A stretch of DNA of 64,000 bases from Triatoma infestans (lineage: Eukaryota; Arthropoda; Insecta; Hemiptera; Reduviidae). Position 1 is the stretch's first letter; every line of letters begins with the position of its first letter. Of the stretch, positions 23,101-32,650 are shown one piece after another. Below the pieces are notes generated by a model. The model worked only from the letters and a program-made list of their open reading frames with translations, did no database searches and was not told the DNA's origin. A program made the translations under genes and the position numbers. The DNA lies in assembly GCA_011037195.1 (NCBI GenBank), contig JAAEAF010010857.1:26131-90130 (forward strand), written 5' to 3'.

Positions 23101-23410
23101 TGTAATGGCAAGAGAGAGAATTAAGAGAGAAAAGGACCCTCTCTGGTACGCTCTGATTTAAGCAGGCTAGAGTGGGAGAACCTGTATATAAGCCAGTGAG
23201 AATCTACCTAACGACATCTATCTAGATATCTATCTATGAGATTCAACCATATACATCGCAACGTGTCATATCTCTACTCTCACCTTTTATTCTATAAAAT
23301 CATTACAAGTCCAGTGCAGTTTGTGTAAACTTATAGCTATATTATAACAGTGTCTTCATATCTCGTCTAATTAATCAAACCTAATTTCTCTCCTCATCAA
23401 ATCCATTATA
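23101..23410 (+). repeat. Family D solo LTR inside a LINE
   Basis: 310 bp, TGTAATGGCAAGAGAGAG ... AAATCCATTATA, flanked by ATGT at 23097-23100 and 23411-23414. TATA-like GTATATAAGCCAGTGAG near 23191. Same family as 12390, 44861, 45109 and 49887. It splits the reverse-transcriptase catalytic motif, so it is younger than the LINE. Confidence 0.8.
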
Positions 23411-24135
23411 ATGTTGCTTTGTACACATCATCATGAAGATTTGACACTATTACTAACAGATTTACATCTGCAACAGATAAACTGACAAAATACTACACTA
23501 AATGAACAATGAAAATAAATCATGACAAAACAAACGCCATACTGTTTACTAAACGTAGATCTAGAATCATCAGACAAATTTAATACAACATCATTTTGAT
23601 CCCTTGGACTAACAACATCAAGTACCTCAGAATAACTCTGGGCCAACAAATTTAACTTCATAATCCATGTACAGAACAAAGTGAATTCTGGGAAAAATGA
23701 GAATAAGGCCGTTACTGTCACGCGACTAAAGAGAATAACCAAACAAAACAAACTCCTACTGTACAGAGTCGTCATCAGACCGATGTTACTTTACGTTTCC
23801 TCCGCCTGGAGCCTGGACTAGTAAAGTAACATCAAAAAACTTCCGATAACCGTGAACAAATTCCTGAGACTTGCGACTGATTCACCACGGACACATCAAA
23901 ATCGACCTACTTCTTCTATAAAATCTTCTGTAACCCCAGTTTATTCCTTCATCCAAAATCGTCTCTTGAAACACCTCTCCACTCTAGGCTGTGATCTCAA
24001 TCCACTCTGCCGCGAAATAACCTCCTACGATCCCTCCATATAAACAATGTAGGAAGGTTGTAATGTCAATGTACATTGGCACTTCTACATATTATATTGT
24101 ACAGTTGTATATTTGTAATAAAGCTTTTTTTCTAT
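23411..24135 (+). pseudogene. Jockey-like LINE reverse transcriptase, part 2 and 3' end
   Basis: Continues with VALYTSS, then KINHDKTNAILFTKRR, IPWTNNIKYLRITLG and a degenerate C-terminal region with several stops and frameshifts. The 3' end is AATAAAGC followed by a T-rich tail with TCTATCTATC near 24130. Its relative at 44460-45715 lies on the opposite strand. Confidence 0.7.
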
Positions 24136-24359
24136 CTATCTAAATTAAACAACCAATCACTGAATCATATTTAACTAATTCAAAGCTAAAATTATATATC
24201 AATTAAAGCATTATCTAGCTCAAAACTCTGAGATGAGTAAGTATTTCCACAGATTTACGGTGGAAATCTATTAAATTTATTAACTATTATTGAGATATAT
24301 AATTCGAGAGATAATTTATTATTAATAACTTTTTTTTTCTTTGACTTTTATTTAAACAA
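24136..24359. other. AT-rich spacer
   Basis: Nothing recognised. Confidence 0.4.
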
Positions 24360-24560
24360 TTTTTTCATTTTATTTCACTTTTTGAAAACAAAAAATGTTA
24401 TAAATAAAAGTTATTAGCTTCATTTGTATATATAAATAGTGTAAGTTTGGAGAAAATCGTTGGAGCCATATTCGAGAAAATTCATGAAAACTGAAGGGAA
24501 AAAAATAACACTCAGTAAAGTTACACTTTCCACTAAAATACGATTTCAGTATAATGTATG
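24360..24560 (-). mobile_element. Divergent HL-related remnant
   Basis: GTTATAAATAAAAGTTATTA, GAAAATCGTTGGAGCC and CTCAGTAAAGTTACACTTTC match the HL internal unit at reduced identity. Tips absent. Confidence 0.5.
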
Positions 24561-24624
24561 GTTTTACCACATACATAATAATAAATATAATGGGTTTCAG
24601 AAGGAGAGAGAATGGGTTATATAG

Positions 24625-24783
24625 ATTTTAGATTGTTGTAGGGGATTATTGCACTGCGAGCTGAAAGATCTATTGTGCCTCCCGGAGCCTTCTCCAATGC
24701 ACTGCCTCCAAGCTACAGACAACACTGCCTATCACCGGACAGTGAGTTGTAGAGGCTCCTAGGAAGAGAATATCTAAGGGCAG
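24625..24783 (-). repeat. tRNA-derived SINE (family S), part 1
   Basis: Minus-strand 3' half of a family S copy (GATTGTTGTAGGGGATTATT ... GGAAGAGAATATCTAAGGGC). It is interrupted by a family B LTR at 24784 and resumes at 25325. Confidence 0.75.
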
Positions 24784-25320
24784 TGAAATGTTATTTGGTG
24801 TGATGTGTGTATGTTTGTAGTAGTAGTTAGTGTAGCACGAGCGGTTTAGTAAAAGGGCTTGTAAGTTTTAAGAGAGAGAAGCATCAGAAATAATCAAGAG
24901 AGCACCACTGTTTTTAAAATAGATATGTTCTCCAAGTGAAATTAAGTTACTTTACAATATCACAATTATATGCTTAACAAATTAATTATTAATCTAGAAT
25001 AAATGTTACTCTCCATCACTGGCACTGAGTTTTAAGAGAGCGATTCCTGAAGCAAGTGTTCTGGCTTTGAAAGCAGAATGCAGACTGTTGTAAGGAATGC
25101 CTTCTCTTACAAAACAGTTGGCCAAGTGGCATTGTATTAATTTAACGGATTCTTGACCCTTTGTCTCTTTATAGCAATGATCTTAAATTATAGTACCTGG
25201 CTCTTTTCACTGCACTAAGATACATTTAAAATATTAACAAAATTCTATTTTTCAAAGTATAAAATATTCTAAACTATTTTTAAAAACTATCATTTTTTTT
25301 CATTTGTTTCTTCCACTACA
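24784..25320 (-). repeat. Family B solo LTR inside a SINE, 4-bp target duplication
   Basis: 537 bp, left edge TGAAATGTTATTTGG, right edge TCTTCCACTACA, flanked by GCAG at 24780-24783 and 25321-25324. Starts TG and ends CA, as LTRs do. The strand is chosen by comparison with 56372-56913, where a primer-binding-like motif follows the LTR. The interrupted SINE proves it is a later insertion. Confidence 0.8.
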
Positions 25321-25324
25321 GCAG

Positions 25325-25585
25325 CATACTGAATTCGAACCCGGGACCTCCGCATTGCTAGTCCAGCGCGCTACCACTAAGCTACTCCCTTCCTTCTCCT
25401 TGGCTTTCGCCAATTAACTAGGGACGGAGACCTAGTTTGTGCACTGTGTTTGTCCTTGTCTGTAAAGTGTAGGGTGTATGTAGTTTAAGTATATTGTGTA
25501 CTGTTCTGACGAAGTGCATGGAGTACTGAGCTGTAGTAACCCGTGGTACATGTAGTAATTGCATGCAATAGATACCCCTTGCGGT
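25325..25585 (-). repeat. tRNA-derived SINE (family S), part 2
   Basis: tRNA-like core (minus strand box B-like GGGTTCGAATTC, box A-like TTAGTGGTAGCGCGCTGGAC) and the upstream block (GCACTGTGTTTGTCCTTGTC, GAAGTGCATGGAGTACTGAG, CATGCAATAGATACC). Confidence 0.75.
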
Positions 25586-25604
25586 CTGTTATATAGATAA
25601 ATAA

Positions 25605-25880
25605 ACTAGAAGTATGGATGAACACTGTATAATCGAAAACTGCCTGGACTTTACAGTAAAATATATAGAATGGTAGTGAGAGGTAAAGAAAAAGTTTGAT
25701 GACGCGTTGTGACTGCTATATGAACTCTGTTGGAAGACCCTCGGTATACTCCCTCCTATGGCTAACACAGCTGTATTTAAACAGTTTCTCCCACTCTAGT
25801 CTTGCCTAAACAAGTGAGCGAGACTGTTTCTCTCTCTCTCTCTCCCTCTGCTTTGGATCCCTCTCTTCGGATCCTATTAT
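25605..25880 (-). repeat. Family D-like LTR, divergent
   Basis: CTGCCTGGACTTTACAGT near 25640, a TATTTAAACAGTTTCTCCCA block near 25776, TAGTCTTGCCTAAACAAG and a CT-rich end (25833-25865) follow the minus-strand order of family D. Ends not resolved. Confidence 0.45.
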
Positions 25881-25884
25881 AGAA

Positions 25885-26060
25885 TTCAAAATTTGAAGAA
25901 ATTTGGTCAAATCGGAAATGTGAGTGTTTATAAAATAGGTATTTGTTTTTGTTTTTTTGGAAAATTCTTGAAAACCGCTACAACGATTTTCTATAAAACT
26001 TGGTATAGCTCACTGAGTTATAGCTAAACTTGATATAGCTATATTCCACCAAGGAATAAA
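25885..26060 (+). mobile_element. Divergent HL-related remnant
   Basis: AAAATTTGAAGAAATTTGG, TTCTTGAAAACCGCTACAAC and GATTTTCTATAAAACTTGG recall the HL unit in degenerate form, like 36720-36850. Confidence 0.35.
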
Positions 26061-26458
26061 TTTATTCCCTTTATTTGTAATATTTTTCCCAAAATATGTT
26101 TAATTTTTAGATATGGAATTCGGGTTCTATGGAATGTGTGGCTTTAAAATTTCAAATAAATAGGTTTAGGTTTATGTTATTGGCGCTATCGTCATTTTCC
26201 TACCTGTTTGAAGTTAATAAGTAACCTTCTGCAATCTCTTTTAATTGAAAAAAAAATTATCAAGTTATATATGTAAAATTATATTACTAGAAATAAAAAA
26301 AGTTGTTTGAGTGTTTCACAGCTTAATTTTCATTTTAAGACTTCTTGAGTTTGCAAAAATGACTTTGCTTCACACATGAACATAATATACTAATTACTTC
26401 AAATTTTCAACTTACTTTTTTCTGAAATAATTGATTTCATATATAGATTCAGGAAAAA
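26061..26458. other. AT-rich spacer
   Basis: No gene. A TTGTTTGAGTGTTTCACAGC stretch near 26302 resembles a decayed HL 3' tip. Confidence 0.4.
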
Positions 26459-27464
26459 TCTGGTGTGAAACACTCACACAACTTTCTCTTACACCACGTC
26501 TCACAATTATAATTGATAAATTTTATAGTTAGTGTACCAAATTTAATGAAATTCGTCGAAAACTGAAAAAAAACAAAAAACGGTTCAGTAAAAGCGCGCA
26601 CTTCCGGTTTACTAATTTTCTTGAAACTCGTAAATTTGGTCATCTATTTATTTCTAATTAATTTTATTTGGATGATAGAATTGTATAATCAACTATGATA
26701 GCACTTTAGAGGAAGTTGTAACCCTACTCCTTCCATAAAAGTGCCCATAAATGAATTTTCCCAGAGAAATGTTTTAAATAAATGTAGATCTTTGTATGTG
26801 TAGTTTATATAGAAAGTTTCAAGAAAATATTCGAAGCCATTTTTGACAAAATCGTGAAAAAGTGAAAAAAAAAATCATTTAGTAAAGTGGTAAAGTAGAC
26901 GCACTTCCGGTAATCCGAGTTTTTTCACACACGAAATTTTAACAACATATTTAATTCTCATTAATATTATTTAGATGACAGAATTGTCTAATGAATTGAA
27001 ACAGCACTTTAGAAGAAGCCGTAACTACCACCCCACCCTCAAAAGTGCCCTCAAATGAATTTTCCCAAAGAAATGTTCCAAATAAAAGTTGTAGCTCTTT
27101 GTGTGTGTAGTTAGTGTGCCAAGTTTCAAGAAAATCGTTAGAGCCATTTTTGAGAAAATCGGAAAAAAGTAAAAAATCCAACTAGTAAAGCGGTACTTCT
27201 GGTTGAGGAATTTTGACAGATAACGTACTGTCAGATCCCATGGTGATATCTAAACGGAATATAAAGTTTCAACTTTCTACGGTTTTTCGTTTTTGAGCTA
27301 ATTGCAGTTCACATACATACATACATACATACATAGACAATTTGCTAAAAACTACTTTTTTGGAATTAAGGGATCTCAAAACAGATATTTCCGGTGAAAA
27401 CTCGATATTGTAAATTTGACACGATTACAATACTTCCTCTTATATACTCGGAGTAAGAGTAAGT
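26459..27464 (-). mobile_element. HL Helentron-like element, full length
   Basis: 1006 bp with both tips (left TCTGGTGTGAAACACTCACA, right with a 4-bp TATA insertion in the loop: CTTATATACTCGGAGTAAG). It has two internal units and a CATA tetranucleotide repeat at about 27311-27334 in place of the CA run, so the microsatellite changes sequence between copies but not position. Confidence 0.8.
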
Positions 27465-28824
27465 AAAAATAAATGACGCTATAGAGGCATTCCTTTTTTT
27501 AAAATGCTACTTCAATATATTACACGGTTCCACCACAAATATCATGGACAACTAATTGTGCTATAAAAAAATTTCCATCTTTAGAAAATATTTCGAAGCG
27601 GAATTTTTGGAGAATTACATTTAAAAAAAAAGTGGGGGGGGGTTCATTTTATTGATCTTGTACGCGAGTTATAAACTCCTCCCTTAATTTATTGTTATCC
27701 AACAATTTAGTATCCAATAATTGACAAGTAACTATAATAGCTAAGATAAAGTATGATGCGAAATATGTAGGTGGGAGATACTAGGAACATGTTCCCATGG
27801 TGACAATGCTAAAAATGCGGTATCGTAAGAGCCGGTTTTGTTACTCTATTCTTGTTTTTTAGTATTTCAACAATGATAAGTATTATAAGGAAAAAAATAA
27901 AATATAAGTATATTATATATATATATATATATATATACTTCCCGCCTCCTACTCCTTTTATTGTAAGAAGTCGAATGTTCGATAACAGAGAGAAAAAAGT
28001 GTGGTTGGCTCTCGGCGACATGTCTTTTGGATATAGAGAAATGACGCGTTAAACATATTCTTTTTGATTAATCCACGGCTCAACGCAACCAACGGCCACC
28101 ATTTATCCGGCATGATTAAGTGCTATCAGTCCTTGGGGTTTTATTTTTATTTTGTATTCACTCTATCTTCCCTTCCACATCTCTTCTCCTCCCTTCGTTT
28201 CTTTTTTTTTTTTTGTTTTTTTTTAATTTTATTTTAAATCATTCTCGCCTGTTGTACTTTTTTTATTTTCTTTTCATTTTTTTATATTCTCTCTCTTTCT
28301 CATTCTCCCTGTTTGGCCCTTCACCCTTCTTCAGAATAGGACATCATGTTTGGAGACAAAGCACCCCTCTAATCTGAACCTTTCTTATCCTTTCTTGTTT
28401 TTTTTTTATATAACGGAAACCGTTATATAAAACGTGGCACAGATTTAGGACAGTTGCTGCTTGGGAAGGTGTTATAAAGCCAGAAGGAGAGATATTCTTA
28501 AGCTAAGTTAATAATGAGTGGTGCATGACTTTCAGATCAATCAGCACTTATTCATTTTCTTTACTATCATCCATCACTTTACGCTTAAAGCGGTAATTAT
28601 TACCTTATTAAAAAAAAAAGAGAGAGAGAGAAAAAAAAACAGCCCGTCTTTACAACACTATCAACAACAACTACTTCAAAATGAGACGTCTTAGTTGTTC
28701 TTATATTTTTTTCTATCATTCATTTTTTTTTATTTTAGTAGTAGGATCAAAAATTAGATAAGTAAAAGACGCATGAAGTGTAATATAATTTGAATAATTA
28801 GCTTTTAAATCAATAAAAAAATTA
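27465..28824. other. Spacer with TA repeat and poly-pyrimidine tracts
   Basis: TA repeat at about 27913-27938, and a CT/T-rich tract at 28150-28320 which explains the 85-codon low-complexity frame. No gene recognised. Confidence 0.5.
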
Positions 28825-28950
28825 TCTGGTGTGAAACAAGAATCACACAGCTTCTTCTCACTATTTTATTACGATTATCTGTAAAAATTATCAATTATTA
28901 TTTAAACTTCAAATTTTAATCCGTAATCCTATCATAAATTTAGAGGTAGT
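28825..28950 (-). mobile_element. HL element, 3' tip fragment
   Basis: TCTGGTGTGAAACAAGAATC then ACACAGCTTCTTCTCACT and a decayed TATCTGTAAAAATTATCAAT. Only the subterminal-hairpin end persists. Confidence 0.5.
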
Positions 28951-28959
28951 ATAGGGATA

Positions 28960-29510
28960 AGTACCTATACAGGCAAATAGTGTGCACGGATGGGTCTAAG
29001 ATGGAGAAAGGAGTGGGAGCCGGCGTGTACGGGGCCCATCCGAGATGCAATATCTCGATGAGCCTGGGAAGACTAGCCACGGTTTTTCAGGCAGAGCTAG
29101 TCTCGATTATCACTTGCGCCGCCGAAATAAGAAGACGGCGAGTGCATAACTCCACAGTCGTCATTTATTCGGATAACCAGGCTGCTCTGCGGGAAATTGA
29201 CTCGTGGGAGATCAGCTCAAGGCTGGTGTGGGATCAGCCTCAGGAAAATTATTAGCCATAATAAGGTCTTCCTTAATAAAGCATTCGGGTTAAAGAGGCA
29301 ATGAAGCGGCAGACCGCCTGGACCGGGAGGATTCAATCGCAGCACTTATCGGGCCGGAGCCGTTCTGTGGCGTCTCAAGATGCCTTAGGAGTGCATCCAT
29401 CAAGACAAGGATGCAGGACCGATCAAAGGAATGGTGGACAAAACCCCAGGCCAAAGACAGGCGAAAACGTTTATTCATAGCCACTCGCCCAAGCTAACTG
29501 CGGAATTACT
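28960..29510 (+). pseudogene. LINE RNase H region fragment
   Basis: Frame at 28980-29255 begins CTDGSKMEKGVGAGVYG (first RNase H acidic residue in TDGS), then LATVFQAELVSI (catalytic Glu in QAE) and VVIYSDNQAALREI (third acidic residue in SDNQAA). After 29255 the frame is broken but the sequence continues in the family, with GNEAADRL-like and FCGVSRCLRS-like segments up to about 29500. 5' truncated. Confidence 0.8.
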
Positions 29511-29944
29511 CCAATTAGTGTATATCTCTCTGCAAAAAATTACTCTTTATTATTTCGTGGCTATCAGATTAGTAATTTAGTTTTTTTATTATAATAATCA
29601 GTGTTATATTGTTAGTTTTTAGTTACAATTCCAAATTGTAAGTTAACTGTAAGGTATATTAGAAACCACTTATAATGCCATCTTTATCTGTTTTTTTTTT
29701 TGTTTTTTTTTATAGCACTGATGATGATTATATATATTTAATAGAAACTTTTGCGAAAAAACTGTTATAGTTTCATTACATCGATCGTAATCAATGTTTT
29801 GAAAATAAAATTGGTGAAATAATTTTCAATCTCTCTACACATCTCAATATAACTTATTTATGAAAAATTCAAATACTTTTTCTATTTTGTTTTCTCTTTT
29901 TCTTTTTTTTTAAATCAAGGCGCGTCAATAACATCTATGGTCAT
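29511..29944. other. AT-rich spacer
   Basis: No gene recognised. Confidence 0.5.
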
Positions 29945-30148
29945 TAGCCCCCGGAGCCTTCTCAATGCACTGTCGGCATCCGGACAGTGCCCTCGCGACA
30001 GACAACGCTGCCAATCAGGAAAGCGTGAGCTGTAGAGACTCCTAGGAAGAAAAAAAAATCTAAGGGTAGCACTGGACTTGAACCCGGGACCTCCGCGTTG
30101 CTAGCCCAACACGCTAACCATTTAGCTAATCCCTCCCATCTCTTTTTA
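29945..30148 (-). repeat. tRNA-derived SINE (family S), partial
   Basis: Minus strand: box A-like TTAGCTAAATGGTTAGCG, box B-like GGGTTCAAGTCC, then CTTCCTAGGAGTCTC and CCGGATGCCGACAGTG. Upstream block absent. Confidence 0.65.
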
Positions 30149-30889
30149 AAAAAAATCTTTAAAACAATTATAACAATCGTTATAATGAAAGTTATTAATT
30201 ATTAATCAGTTCCATTTTAAATTATAACAGTCAGAAAGTTAAGTTTGCCAACTAGTGAGTTAATGTGGGTGTGTTGTTTTCTATTCAATCTTGCATTGTA
30301 AATAATAATTTTTATAACAAGTCGGACTAGCTTTATATCCATTACTAAAAAAACTAGTTTCTACAAGTTATTGACAATAATAGTTATTTTTTTTATACAC
30401 AGAAAACTAATGCAATTTACAAAATTTTACATAATCTGCAATGCATTGATTTGACTATTGTACGCTATAGGTTAACTATATAGGATATGATATTGTTATT
30501 AGGACGTATAGTGGACTGTAAAAGTGATATTTATTGATTTTAATTAAACAATTTAGTAAACTAAAATGGAAGTAACAATTTATATATTTATTTATTTCTA
30601 TTCTTATAGGAAAGTTTCTTGTTTGAAATATGGAGCTTTGCCAAATGAACTGGTTTCATTTGTTTCAGAACTTTGAACTGGTTTTGTAAAAAAAGATTGC
30701 TAAATTCCTTCGATAACTAAAATGTTTAGAAACATAACTAAAAGATCATAATGAACAAAATCCATTTCAAAAAATTCATTATTGCAAATTTCTATGATAT
30801 TTTGGCTTCTATTATTTTCTTCTGAAGAGTGAATAGAAATTTTTCTAGAGATATTGACGCTATTCCAACATTGTAACATGAATAGCATT
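30149..30889. other. AT-rich spacer
   Basis: No gene recognised. Frames of 60 codons at 30700-30983 have no motif. Confidence 0.45.
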
Positions 30890-31180
30890 TTCTTTCAGCA
30901 ATCATTGTCTGAAGTTGCAGTAGTTGTCCCTTATCAATGCATTTCTGATAGTAATGGAACCAACCAATCATCCAATTCGTCACAAAAAACTAGACATAAT
31001 CGAGGCATTACCGTTCCTCTTATGCCCACTAAAATTTATTACCGAATGAGTTTCAACTTTGACTGCTAATCTCCCACCTAGGGGAGAATCTGAATAAAAG
31101 TCTGATCTGAGGGGCATAAGGAATCAGTCACAAAACAAATTTCGAAGTGTTAACACTGCTTTTAAGTAGATCAAATTTTT
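30890..31180 (+). repeat. Family F LTR-like fragment
   Basis: Parallels 11380-11540: GAGGCATTACCGTTCCTCTT, TCTGAATAAAAGTCTGATCT, GAGGGGCATAAGGAATCAGT. Boundaries uncertain. Confidence 0.35.
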
Positions 31181-31446
31181 ATATCTTTAAAAATGTCTTG
31201 GCGGAGGAGAGAAGAAACATTAAAACGGGATTTCATATCTTGAAAGAAATTGACTGCCCAGAATCAAAATCGCTGCATTTTCTTTGTATGCCACGTTGAT
31301 TGCGTGGATAACTACCCTTCTTTGTTCCTTTTAGTAAAACTAATATATATTTATTCATCGACAGTTAGCAAGGAACAGGAAGTTAACCATTTCAAAGATT
31401 TTACATGTCATTAATTAAAAAAAAAACATTTAAATTGTTAACAAAA

Positions 31447-31657
31447 TTGTTGTGGTGGTTGGTTCCGCAGAGCTGGAAAGCATCAGAGACATTTTCCGTG
31501 GTAGCCTGCTTCACTTGGGGGGGTGTGTAAAACTGAATTTGCCCTGTGCAAGTCTGTGTTGTCACACTGTCTGAAAAACGCATCCTGAAGATGGGCGAAC
31601 GCCCGAAACCGGTCGATGACCACAAAATGTAGCAGGCTACCACGGAAAATGTCTCTG
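31447..31657 (+). mobile_element. Penelope-like terminal element (family P) with 12-bp target duplication
   Basis: Flanked by TTGTTAACAAAA at 31435-31446 and 31658-31669. The left part (GTGGTTGGTTCCGCAGAGC, TGGAAAGCATCAGAGACATT) is the reverse complement of the right end seen at 32100-32179, so the copy is an inverted arm joined to a direct arm. The direct arm carries a hammerhead-like motif at 31581-31618. Inverted partial terminal repeats and hammerhead ribozymes are known traits of Penelope-like elements. No ORF. Confidence 0.7.
31581..31618 (+). ncRNA. Hammerhead-ribozyme motif
   Basis: Stem I CATC (31581-31584) with GATG (31615-31618); core CTGAAGA (31585-31591); stem II GGGC/GCCC around loop GAAC (31593-31604); GAAA (31605-31608); minimal stem III ACC/GGT; cleavage triplet GTC ending at 31614. 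All conserved core positions are present. Oddities: an extra T at 31592 between core and stem II, and a stem III with no loop, which suggests action as a dimer or in tandem. Activity unproven. Confidence 0.65.
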
Positions 31658-31946
31658 TTGTTAACAAAACTATGCAGTTCTGTATTGTCATATTTTATTG
31701 CTATCGCTACGTTAAATTGACTTCAGCCTTATTAGCGCTTACTATTCTTAGACTTGATATAAATAAATAAATACTTTTTCGTACCTACTTGGGTTTAGCC
31801 CCCCCCCCCACAGGAAATTTAGCTTACTCTTCACTATACCGCACATTCCAAAACTAACCTAATTATGCAATGAGACGCAACAGAACTTCAAGATTGCAAT
31901 AGATTTGACTTTGTAGCCACACTCTAAATTCAAGCTATTAAGTTTA

Positions 31947-32179
31947 GCATCAGAGACATTTTCCGTGGTAGCCTGCTTCATTTTAACCTGCTTTCACACC
32001 CAGTGAGTGTGTAAACTAAATTTGCTCTGTGCAAGTCTGTGTTGTGACACTGTCTGACACAAACGCATCCTGAAGATGGGCGAACGCCCAAAACCAGTCG
32101 ATGACCACAAAATCAAGCAGGCTATCACGGAAAATGTCTCTGATGCTTTCCAGCTTTGCGGAACCAACCACCACAACAA
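31947..32179 (+). mobile_element. Penelope-like terminal element (family P) with near-perfect target duplication
   Basis: 233 bp between CTATTAAGTTTA (31935-31946) and CTATCAAGTTTA (32180-32191), one mismatch. Starts GCATCAGAGACATTTTCCGT (inverted arm) and ends CTTTGCGGAACCAACCACCA. The hammerhead at 32066-32103 is damaged: GAAA is AAAA and stem III ACC/AGT does not pair fully, so probably inactive. The 61-codon minus frame here is noise. Confidence 0.7.
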
Positions 32180-32272
32180 CTATCAAGTTTACTGTAAGCT
32201 ATCAAATGTTATATCATTTTTTGGCTTAAAGCAGGTAAAGCTTAGCTTGAACTAAAATTGTTTCAAAGACTA

Positions 32273-32650
32273 TAATGTAAGGGTGTTGTGAGGAGATGTA
32301 GGTTGTTGCTTGATGAGTGATAAATAACAACTTAAGATGGTTATAAGATATATAATTGATATATATGTATATGACTGACTGCCAAGGACTTTACACTAAC
32401 TGAACTGAACTGAACTGACAGACTGACGTGGCTAAAAAGATATTAACGGAGCGATGTTAAACTGATGTGTAAATCAACAGAATGATATCTGATGTGTAAA
32501 ACTGAATTCAATAGAATGATCCTCTGACTGTCTCTCTCGTATATATATATATACACTCGCCGAGCCTCTCCTCTCTGTGCGAGAGGGGCTGTTTCTCTCC
32601 GCTAGAGTGGATGAGTGGTGGGAGTTCAGTGGTTCACTAAGACCACTACA
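32273..32650 (-). repeat. Possible family D-like LTR
   Basis: Begins TATAATGTAAGGGTGTTGTG, contains AAGGACTTTACACTAACTG and ends in a CT-rich block (GAGCCTCTCCTCTCTGTGCG), the same order as minus-strand family D. A GAACT repeat lies near 32400. Ends not resolved. Confidence 0.35.

Noticed and set aside
28120..28377. 85-codon hydrophobic frame that could be a membrane protein
   Set aside because: It comes from a poly-pyrimidine tract (TTT and CTT codons), with no methionine context or conservation.
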